Shown: piece after piece, positions 1-5,776 of the stretch
How the letters are laid out: every line of letters starts with the position of its first letter
Position numbering within the stretch: position 1 is the first letter of the stretch
Assembly (NCBI GenBank): GCA_022360105.1
Contig: JAKSDL010000312.1
Span: 1 to 8,216 of the forward strand
Direction of reading: 5' to 3'
Length of the DNA stretch: 8,216 bases
From: Pseudomonadota bacterium
GTDB taxonomy: Bacteria; SAR324; XYD2-FULL-50-16; JAHJRI01
Program-made: the position numbers and the translations under genes
Notes under the pieces: model-generated
What the model was told of the DNA's origin: nothing
Database searches by the model: none
The model's input: only the letters and a program-made list of their open reading frames with translations

Positions 1-869
1 ATCTCATCAAAAATCAAGGATTTAAGCGTTGAATCAATTTTTGTTTTTTTTTCATATTTCAATGCCTGGACTATTTGTGGTTTTAGATCTTCATCTGCCT
101 TCCAGCTGTCAATTAAATCATCTAATTCGTCTTTTTCAGCAATATCAACTGTTGCAAGAACAAACGCAGCTTCACCTTTAAGTTTCTGAACATCCTCATC
201 GTCTTCTTCACCGGTCAATACTTCGACTAGAAAGTAGACCCCGACATCCCGGAAGTCTTCAAATGATTTTGCATTTATAAACAGCTGATCTTCAAAAATT
301 TCTGCATGACTCCAATCGAATGGCAAGTCCCTAAAAACAGTCTTTGCATGAAACAGCAGTGTCTGAATTTCTTTTAAGTGTTGGACAAAAATGCTTGGAT
401 GAAATGGTCTTTCGGGAACCGATACGGAACCAGCATCTACCTTGGGCGCCTTTACTCCTTTAGATTCTCGTTTGGCTTTTGCTGTATCAATAACCATCTG
501 ACCAATGGCCGATGGTGGCATTTTTGAAAGCTCTTTAAGTTGATCGAAATTGGTGATCTCGAAAACTGCACCGCCTTGGCTTTTGAGCTCGGATTCTGCT
601 TCAAGGAGTCTGGATTTGGAGAGGGCTTCCAGGTCGTTCATGTTTTTGGTTTGGACCGGATAGCCGGGTACTGGCTGCTGGGCTGTTGGATATTCGCTGG
701 ATATTGCGTTATTGCGTCGGGCCAGCTCATCCAGATCAGCAAAGGTTAAGCTGCCATCATCAGCTTTCACTTTGAACTCTGCCATATTGTCCATCATGCG
801 TTGGGCAACAGTGATGGTTTCTTTTAGTTCGGCAGGAGAGTCTTTGCAGACGTACAACTTTTTAGACAT
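1..869 (-). CDS. Putative T6SS-associated protein: novel N-terminal region plus HEAT-like (TIGR02270-type) region, 3' end outside window
   Basis: The frame is open from the ATG at 869 to the left edge, giving 289 residues with no stop, so the C-terminus is missing. Residues 1-150 are hydrophilic and I recognise no family; they include a Pro/Gln stretch near 60-72 and a helix-rich stretch at 77-135. From about residue 155 the style changes to paired amphipathic helices. These include FHPSIFVQHLKEIQTLLFHA, an acidic turn (GEEDDEDVQ, about 220-228) and repeated short helices to residue 289. This resembles the start of the TIGR02270 family, HEAT-like proteins often found in T6SS clusters, where an N-terminal His/Glu helix is followed by 'A.F.LA' helices. 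No signal peptide or membrane segment is seen, so it is probably cytoplasmic. The start is set by the ATG directly after the repeat unit ATCTAAG; there is no Shine-Dalgarno site. Its place behind vgrG genes suggests a spike-loading, adaptor or cargo role (inference). The reading frame is firm; the family call is tentative. Confidence 0.6.
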   Translation of the reverse strand, partial: MSKKLYVCKDSPAELKETITVAQRMMDNMAEFKVKADDGSLTFADLDELARRNNAISSEYPTAQQPVPGYPVQTKNMNDLEALSKSRLLEAESELKSQGGAVFEITNFDQLKELSKMPPSAIGQMVIDTAKAKRESKGVKAPKVDAGSVSVPERPFHPSIFVQHLKEIQTLLFHAKTVFRDLPFDWSHAEIFEDQLFINAKSFEDFRDVGVYFLVEVLTGEEDDEDVQKLKGEAAFVLATVDIAEKDELDDLIDSWKADEDLKPQIVQALKYEKKTKIDSTLKSLIFDE

Positions 870-897
870 CTTAGATTTTTGATTTTAGATTGCAGAT
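870..897 (-). repeat. Four-unit degenerate 7-bp repeat (ATCTAAA type) abutting a start codon
   Basis: Read on the minus strand, four consecutive heptamers (891-897, 884-890, 877-883, 870-876) follow the pattern ATCNNNA/G. One is exactly ATCTAAA, and the last, ATCTAAG, touches the ATG at 869. The same kind of block lies before the vgrG at 3466 and after the vgrG ending at 3666. There is no Shine-Dalgarno-like sequence, so this A-rich leader is what precedes the start codon. Its function is unknown; it may be only an intergenic microsatellite-like sequence. Confidence 0.75.
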
Positions 898-907
898 TTT
901 CAGGTTG

Positions 908-924
908 TGAAAGCTTTGCTTTCA
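908..924. other. Short perfect hairpin TGAAAGC-TTT-GCTTTCA
   Basis: A 7-bp perfect inverted repeat with a 3-nt loop lies between the ORF6N pseudogene and the following gene. The minus strand has no T-run after it, so it is not a typical intrinsic terminator. A near-identical stem (GAAAGC/GCTTTC) occurs at 3608-3622, which points to a repeated intergenic element rather than chance alone. Confidence 0.5.
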
Positions 925-936
925 ATTTCTATATTT

Positions 937-1433
937 TTAAAAACCTATTTTTCTTGGTTTAGATTCCGTTGGTTCCATTCATTGTTTTAGTGCTGAAAAA
1001 ACAACCTTGAAATTATCATCATACTTCTGTTCCAAGCGGTCGATTTTGTCCTTGAGTTCCTGATAACCAGTGATCATTGTTTTGAGACGAATAAAGGTTC
1101 TCATAATGTTGATATTTACTTGGATTGCACGTTCGCTTCTGAGGACTCTTGATAACATGGCAATACCGTGCTCAGTAAATGCATAAGGCTGATACCTGGT
1201 ACCACCCCAACTTGAGGTTGCAATTTGTGATCTCAAGTTTGCAAATTCTTGTTTTGATAGTCGAAACATGAAATCCCCGGGGACCTATCCAAATTTCTAT
1301 TCACTTGTTGTTTCAGGTTTTTGGTTGCAACCCCGTACAATACCGCTAAATCTCTGTCCAACATCACTCGCTGTCCGCGGATAAGAAAAATTTTATCTTC
1401 TATATTCTTTATCAATTGAATCTTGTCCGCCAT
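937..1433 (-). pseudogene. Broken ORF6N-domain DNA-binding protein gene
   Basis: ORF6N-domain proteins (KilA-N/Bro type) are small phage-linked DNA-binding proteins. The first frame (ATG at 1433) gives the domain start, with IRGQRVMLDRDLAVLYGV and KNLKQQVNRNLDR. The reading then needs a shift at about 1275-1286, where a CCCCGGGG run lies and one base appears missing compared with the family pattern R-F-P-x-D-F-M-F. The second frame continues with FMFRLSKQEF, LRSQIATSSWGG, YAFTEHGIAMLS and LRSERAIQVNI, then the C-terminal helix DRLEQKYDDNFKVVFSALKQ. Here a TGA (979-981) stands where the family usually has Leu. In the same frame MEPTESKPRKIGF and a TAA (937-939) follow, the normal family tail. 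Two independent lesions make decay more likely than one sequencing error. It starts 17 bp after the vgrG stop, with a weak AGGA at 1444-1447. A role in secretion is unlikely; it looks like an inserted accessory gene. Confidence 0.88.
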
Positions 1434-1450
1434 TAATCTCTGATCCTGAG

Positions 1451-3466
1451 TTAGTTTATCTTCGACATCAGACCTTTGATGTTGAATTTGCCGGTTTCGG
1501 TGATGCTGTTTTCTTTGACTTTTACTTTTTGAAATAACGTCTCTGTTTTCACGCCCTTAGCATCATTTAAAATACCTCCTTTAGAAATATTGGTCATGGC
1601 CAACCCCGCATCATTTTCCACTTTGGGGCCACTGCTTCCAACCGCATTCAAGGCTGTATTGGCAAATAGAGTGGCTGCTTTTCCATTGATTGCAGCAGCG
1701 GATGTGTTCTCTACAGAGAATATGGCTGTGTTCGTCAAGGTGCATCCAGCCAGGTTTGTAACTACACCACCTGCTACATTGATGATGCCTCCAAGGGCCA
1801 TATTGTTGATATTGGATCCAGCCGTATTATTTGCATTTTTAAGGGTTAGGTTTATGATACTTCCTCCAGCCTGTACTTTTATGTCTTTTCTGATGATGAT
1901 ATTTACTTTTTTGACTTGCAGGGTGATATCATCTTCCACCTCTATGTCCAGATCCCTTCCCACCACGATATTGAAATCCTTTTTGGCATTGATCTCAAAA
2001 TTTTCAGAACCGGGCGTGTCGTTAAAGGTAATGTAGTTAGCATCCGATTCACTTCCGGTTTTTATATAACTTTTGTACGGCTTGGAGCTGGCTGCTTTTG
2101 GCGGTTTTCTATCGTTGGAGTACACGCTTCCGGTTATCAATGGTTTATCCGGATTACCATTTTCATATGATACTGTTACTTCTTCCCCTATTCTCGGGGT
2201 AAAGACGAACCCTCTTTGGGCTCCGGCACACGGTCCCGCCACCCTGATAAACGCTGATGTACTGGATGATGATGAGGGATTATGGTGGTCCCAATGAAAT
2301 CTGACTTTCACCCGGCCCATCTTGTCGGTATTGATTTTTCCGGTACCTGCTTCTCCAACTACCGTTGCCGTTTGTGAACCATAAATTTCCGGTCTTTGGA
2401 AGTCTGTCTGGTCTGAAAAATAAGGTTCTTTGGCCCGATATACCTCAAATGAATTCTTGTATTGCTCACTGGTTGCTTCAATATGCAGTGATTTAATCAG
2501 GAATGGTTGTTGATGCAGTTCAGGCAAGGTATCGGCATGCAACTGAAATACACACCCGGCAGCAAGAATGCGCGAATTCGATTCTCCCCTGTAACATGTT
2601 TTATGACTTTTGATGGCCGTTTTGTTTCTATCGGCTAAGATTTCTCCTTCGTTTCTTTGAATAAATTCACCGGGAAAATGAAAATGGTTTAATTCGGCCT
2701 TTTTTTCTCCAACCCGCTTTTGAATGCATTTAACCGGAGGGTTCTCCCAATCGTATGCTGATACCTGCCAGCTGCTTACAGGGGTATGACTTGTTTCCCT
2801 GAAAAAACGTTTGATGTGATCTCCGTCGCCCCACAAGCGAACGGGTAGATCCGTAAACTTGGATGTATCATCCACCAAAACCAGGGTGTGTCTTTTTTCG
2901 GTATGATCAAAAAACCAGGTAACACCATCATCAAACAACAGTCTTTTGATAAAATTAAGCAACGGTTCGTTGTAAATCACAGCATAGTCTTTGCGGGCGA
3001 ATTTCCCACTGGTTTTATTCTGAATATCCGTAAATCCCAGTTCCTTTAACAACTCGGTCACAATTTTAACGCCGTTGTTGCCGCTTTTCTGGAAAATACG
3101 GCAGTCTGACACCAATCCCAAGCTTCTCATCCAGGAGCCAATTTCAATTTCATATCTCCAGATATCAGGGAGATGAGGTGCTTTGCTCATGCCCAATTCT
3201 TTGACCTGGTACACCACTCCGTTGAGATATCTGCAACCCTCCTGAAATTTGCGGTCTTTAAATGCAAATTGTACTGTGACACTATCTCCGATTAACTCCT
3301 GCAATTCCTTTTGAGTGATTTTTTCCAGAGTGTTTACCTTGATCATAAATGAAAAATCGTCACACAGTTTTTCTGTTCCCTTGACACTTTGCACATTGAA
3401 TTTGTGCGATCTTTTTACCGTTTTATCAAGAGTGGAACTCAGCGTTAAATAGGAAGCCTTCTGCAT
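1451..3466 (-). CDS. vgrG: Type VI secretion spike protein VgrG (TssI), third of three tandem copies in transcription order
   Basis: VgrG trimers form the spike on the Hcp tube and carry effectors out of the cell. The 671 residues show the full family plan. The gp27-like base (about 1-360) contains DCRIFQK at 121-127, RKDYAVIYNE at 158-167 and the helix NFIKRLLFDDGVTWFFDH. The gp5-like OB domain (about 365-450) contains GRVKVRFHWDHH (FHWDHH at 390-395), RVAGPCAGAQRGFVFTPRIGEEV and NGNPDKPLITGSVY. From residue 491 (EINAKKDF) to about 640 the sequence runs in eight-residue units, first charged, then Asn/Ala/Gly-rich (for example NVAGGVVT, NLAGCTLT). Only one unit (611-617) is seven long. This fits a triple-stranded beta-helix needle like phage T4 gp5. 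The tail (641-671) has a TETGKF tip-like motif. No enzymatic domain is seen. The ATG at 3466 directly follows ATCTAAA and has no Shine-Dalgarno site. The 199-bp upstream gap, the longest here, could hold its own promoter, but none is convincing. Confidence 0.97.
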   Translation of the reverse strand: MQKASYLTLSSTLDKTVKRSHKFNVQSVKGTEKLCDDFSFMIKVNTLEKITQKELQELIGDSVTVQFAFKDRKFQEGCRYLNGVVYQVKELGMSKAPHLPDIWRYEIEIGSWMRSLGLVSDCRIFQKSGNNGVKIVTELLKELGFTDIQNKTSGKFARKDYAVIYNEPLLNFIKRLLFDDGVTWFFDHTEKRHTLVLVDDTSKFTDLPVRLWGDGDHIKRFFRETSHTPVSSWQVSAYDWENPPVKCIQKRVGEKKAELNHFHFPGEFIQRNEGEILADRNKTAIKSHKTCYRGESNSRILAAGCVFQLHADTLPELHQQPFLIKSLHIEATSEQYKNSFEVYRAKEPYFSDQTDFQRPEIYGSQTATVVGEAGTGKINTDKMGRVKVRFHWDHHNPSSSSSTSAFIRVAGPCAGAQRGFVFTPRIGEEVTVSYENGNPDKPLITGSVYSNDRKPPKAASSKPYKSYIKTGSESDANYITFNDTPGSENFEINAKKDFNIVVGRDLDIEVEDDITLQVKKVNIIIRKDIKVQAGGSIINLTLKNANNTAGSNINNMALGGIINVAGGVVTNLAGCTLTNTAIFSVENTSAAAINGKAATLFANTALNAVGSSGPKVENDAGLAMTNISKGGILNDAKGVKTETLFQKVKVKENSITETGKFNIKGLMSKIN

Positions 3467-3494
3467 TTTAGATTTATGATTTTAGAGTTTAGAT
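3467..3494 (-). repeat. Four-unit 7-bp repeat (ATCTAAA type) abutting the vgrG start at 3466
   Basis: On the minus strand the heptamers at 3488-3494 and 3467-3473 are both exactly ATCTAAA. The two between them (CTCTAAA and ATCATAA) differ by one or two bases. The last unit touches the ATG at 3466. It matches the block before the gene starting at 869 in period, sequence and position relative to the start codon. Confidence 0.78.
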
Positions 3495-3506
3495 TTACCG
3501 GTTTGT

Positions 3507-3531
3507 GCAGCTTCGCTGCTGTTTTTTTTTT
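3507..3531 (+). terminator. Hairpin GCAGC-TTC-GCTGC followed by a ten-T run, plus-strand orientation (weak)
   Basis: A 5-bp perfect stem (3507-3511 with 3515-3519, loop TTC) is followed two bases later by ten T (3522-3531). This is the shape of a small intrinsic terminator for plus-strand transcription. No plus-strand gene lies upstream, because all genes here are on the minus strand. It might limit antisense transcription, or be only a repeat plus a homopolymer. On the minus strand the run reads as A before the stem, so it would not end the vgrG transcript. Confidence 0.3.
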
Positions 3532-3607
3532 ACAGTTGGAGTATACGTTATTTCAATTTTAGAGCCCTTATCAGATTGTTGATTCTCGGTTAGATATTTT
3601 GTCTCAA

Positions 3608-3622
3608 GAAAGCGAAGCTTTC
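3608..3622. other. Short perfect hairpin GAAAGC-GAA-GCTTTC
   Basis: A 6-bp perfect inverted repeat with a 3-nt loop lies in the gap between two vgrG genes. It shares its stem with the hairpin at 908-924 and, like it, lies next to an ATCTAAA-type heptamer block (3629-3663). No T-run follows on the minus strand. The function is unknown; it looks like part of a recurring intergenic element. Confidence 0.5.
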
Positions 3623-3628
3623 ACGAAA

Positions 3629-3663
3629 CAAAAATCTAGCTTCATCAATCTAAAATCTAAAAT
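3629..3663 (-). repeat. Five-unit degenerate 7-bp repeat just after a vgrG stop codon
   Basis: Read on the plus strand there are five heptamers. Two are identical CTAAAAT units (3650-3656 and 3657-3663); the other three (3629-3649) are related but more diverged. The block begins two bases after the TAG of the vgrG ending at 3666. It is the same 7-bp family as the blocks at 870-897 and 3467-3494, here at a gene's 3' side rather than at a start codon. Confidence 0.65.
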
Positions 3664-3665
3664 GG

Positions 3666-5681
3666 CTAAGGTCCTACGTTGGTGTTTCCTGTGACTACAA
3701 ATTTTCCTGCCTCGGAGTTGCTCATCAGGGAGATTTTGTCTTCTTTTGATTTCCCTTTATTAACAATCTCTGTGTCGGCGTAGTTGAGAATAGCCAGGGA
3801 CGCTTTGTTGTCCACGGTGTTGTCACCTGCGTTAATCACCTCTGAAGCTGTATTTAACATCAGCAGGCTTGATTCATTTTTAACATTACCTTGAGCCGAT
3901 TGGGTGATACCCAGTAATGATGTGTTGGCCATCAAAACACCCGCCAAATTGCTAAGTATGCCTCCTGCAGCCTGTTTCACAAGCCCGGCGGCCAAATTCA
4001 AAATGTTGCCACCAGCTGTATTAATATTTGCCAATGCAGCCAGACTGAGGATGGTAACCAATGATTGATTGTTGATGCTATTGCCGGCTTTGATATCTAC
4101 CCCTTCTTTGGCTATGATATACTGAGCATTTGACCTGACCGACATATCCTTTTTCACATCGATTTTCATATTGTTGTTTACATCGATGTCCATATTCTTT
4201 TTGGCAATTATTTCCAGCTCTTCACTGTCCAGCTTATCAGCAAATATGATCTGGTTTGCATCCGAATGATGAGAGTTTTTTATGATACTGTTGAACGGTT
4301 TACTATTTGGTGCAAAAGGAGGAGGGTTGTTTTTGGAATACACACTGCCGATTATGTAAGGTTTGTCCGGATTGCCGTCTTCAAAATCGACAACAACCTC
4401 TTCTCCAATCCTGGGATTAAAGAGGAACCCTCTTTCTGCTCCTGCAGAAGGCATGGCTACTCTCAAATAAGCTGAGGTATTACTAGAACCTTTTGGTGAA
4501 TGATGATCCCAATGAAAACGTACCTTCACCCTTCCGAGTCGATCTGTCTGCACGCTGCCTGAGTTTCCTTCACCAACTACTACTGCGGTTTGAGGCCCAG
4601 CAATTTTTGTTCGTGCTCTATCACTTAGACGAGCTGGATAATAAGGGATCCTTGCTGGAACGACAGTAAACGAATTAAAATACCTTTGATCTGTAGCTTC
4701 AATTCGTAATGATTTGACTAAAAATGATTCACCATGTTCCGGCACTGTTGGAGCATCAAGCTTGAAAATACACCCGGAAGCCATGGCCCTTATGGTCGAT
4801 TCTCCATCATATCGCTTTTGTTTACCCTCTATGGCCATGCCATGCCTGTCTACTTTACTTTCTCCTTCAACTCGTTGTTGATAGAGACCTGTATACAAAT
4901 AATTCTTCAATTGGCCTTTTTGGCTATCTATCGATTTAAGTACTTTTTTGACTGGGGTATTCTCCCATTCAAATGCTGCTTCTGTAATTTCTGACACTGG
5001 CACGAAGGTATCTTTTCTGAAAAAGCTTTGCACAGAATCGGTCACTGCGATGTCATGACCAGGAATAACAGGAAAGGTAGTGGTATCATCACTAAACACC
5101 AATACATGTTTGCCTTCATAATGCTCAAATTTCCAAACAATGCTGTCATCTCTTAATAATCGTTTGATAAAATCACTAATGGACTCGTTATACAACACTA
5201 CATAGTCTTTTCTGGGAAGATTCCCAGATATCTCACTACGAAAATCAAAAAGTTCATACTCCCTTAATAGATCTGTGATTAGCTGAAGGCTCGAATTTCC
5301 GTTTTTTTGGAAAATACGGCAGTCCTTAATAAATTCTAATTGTCTAAACCAGGACCCGATTTCTACCTCGTATTCCCATACATCTGGCAACAATGGCGAA
5401 CGACTCATGCCAAGCTCATCCAAACCGTAAACCAGTCCATTTATGTAACGATTTTTCTGAGTATATTTTTTATCTGTATACGCAATTGCAATCGACAGAG
5501 AGTTTCCTATCAACTGACCGATTTCTTTATCTTTTAACCGCTCTAATGAACTTAGCCGAATTTTATAGGAAAAATCTTCACAAAGACCTTCTTCCCCGAC
5601 CAATGAATGAATACTGAACTTTCTTTCCCTTTTCACTGAATCATCAAGAGAAGTCTGGATTGTTAAGTAAGGCTTGTACAT
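3666..5681 (-). CDS. vgrG: Type VI secretion spike protein VgrG (TssI), second of three tandem copies
   Basis: A 671-residue VgrG with the same domains as its neighbours. The gp27-like base (about 1-360) contains DCRIFQKNGN at 120-129 and RKDYVVLYNE at 157-166. The gp5 OB domain contains GRVKVRFHWDHH (FHWDHH at 389-394), then RVAMPSAGAERGFLFNPRIGEEVVVDFEDGN in segments typical of the family. The junction SDANQIIFAD leads to the needle. Residues 490-641 form 19 eight-residue units with no insertion or deletion, from EIIAKKNM and DIDVNNNM to Ala/Asn/Gly/Leu-rich units such as NTAGGNIL and NLAGVLMA. The tail holds SEAGKF (656-661), close to TETGKF at the same position in the vgrG ending at 1451. 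No catalytic C-terminal extension is seen. The ATG at 5681 directly follows ATCTAAA and has no Shine-Dalgarno site. The gap to the upstream vgrG is 95 bp, so cotranscription is likely. The needle differs strongly from the other two copies, so this is an old duplication. Confidence 0.97.
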   Translation of the reverse strand: MYKPYLTIQTSLDDSVKRERKFSIHSLVGEEGLCEDFSYKIRLSSLERLKDKEIGQLIGNSLSIAIAYTDKKYTQKNRYINGLVYGLDELGMSRSPLLPDVWEYEVEIGSWFRQLEFIKDCRIFQKNGNSSLQLITDLLREYELFDFRSEISGNLPRKDYVVLYNESISDFIKRLLRDDSIVWKFEHYEGKHVLVFSDDTTTFPVIPGHDIAVTDSVQSFFRKDTFVPVSEITEAAFEWENTPVKKVLKSIDSQKGQLKNYLYTGLYQQRVEGESKVDRHGMAIEGKQKRYDGESTIRAMASGCIFKLDAPTVPEHGESFLVKSLRIEATDQRYFNSFTVVPARIPYYPARLSDRARTKIAGPQTAVVVGEGNSGSVQTDRLGRVKVRFHWDHHSPKGSSNTSAYLRVAMPSAGAERGFLFNPRIGEEVVVDFEDGNPDKPYIIGSVYSKNNPPPFAPNSKPFNSIIKNSHHSDANQIIFADKLDSEELEIIAKKNMDIDVNNNMKIDVKKDMSVRSNAQYIIAKEGVDIKAGNSINNQSLVTILSLAALANINTAGGNILNLAAGLVKQAAGGILSNLAGVLMANTSLLGITQSAQGNVKNESSLLMLNTASEVINAGDNTVDNKASLAILNYADTEIVNKGKSKEDKISLMSNSEAGKFVVTGNTNVGP

Positions 5682-5688
5682 TTTAGAT
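5682..5688 (-). promoter_or_regulatory. ATCTAAA leader directly before the vgrG start at 5681
   Basis: A single ATCTAAA unit touches the ATG, as at 3467-3473 and, with one change, at 870-876. No purine-rich Shine-Dalgarno site is present. An A-rich stretch right before the start codon is the usual initiation context in Bacteroidota. Whether this motif acts in translation or is just a repeat remnant cannot be told from sequence alone. Confidence 0.4.
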
Positions 5689-5699
5689 TTATTTATAAA

Positions 5700-5732
5700 C
5701 AGTTATCAGTTATCGGCTATCATTTATCAGCC
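5700..5732 (-). repeat. 7-bp tandem repeat of NNNGATA type between vgrG genes
   Basis: On the minus strand four heptamers ending in GATA (GCTGATA, AATGATA, GCCGATA, ACTGATA) are followed by a partial unit ACTG. It shares the 7-bp period of the ATCTAAA blocks but has a different sequence. It lies in the 95-bp gap upstream of the vgrG starting at 5681. No gene or RNA is evident in it. Confidence 0.7.
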
Positions 5733-5776
5733 ATTGATTTATGTAATTGTCACATTCTTGATTGTCTATTTGGTCT

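Noticed and set aside
870..897. Heptamer blocks as a CRISPR array or transposon end
   Set aside because: Units are only 7 bp, directly adjacent and without spacers. No transposase gene, terminal inverted repeats or target duplication is visible.
979..981. TGA read as an amino acid (recoding or alternative genetic code)
   Set aside because: The three long vgrG genes and the gene at 1-869 read through without any in-frame TGA, and the same ORF6N gene also has a frameshift, so simple decay explains it better.
979..1269. A separate small gene starting at the ATG at 1269
   Set aside because: This Met is the internal Met of the ORF6N pattern F-M-F, and the missing first half of the domain lies just upstream in another frame. 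It is therefore half of a frameshifted gene.
1451..1600. Enzymatic C-terminal effector domain on a VgrG (evolved VgrG)
   Set aside because: After the octads only about 30 residues remain in each copy, too short for a catalytic domain and without catalytic motifs.
1590..2036. 148-codon plus-strand open frame opposite the needle of the vgrG ending at 1451
   Set aside because: Same cause as the frame at 5802-6338: an antisense shadow of a repetitive coding region, with no family resemblance or start signals.
3540..3545. TATACT on the minus strand as a -10 promoter box upstream of vgrG
   Set aside because: No acceptable -35 box lies 16-18 bp upstream, and no clear Bacteroidota TAnnTTTG box is seen, so a promoter cannot be supported.
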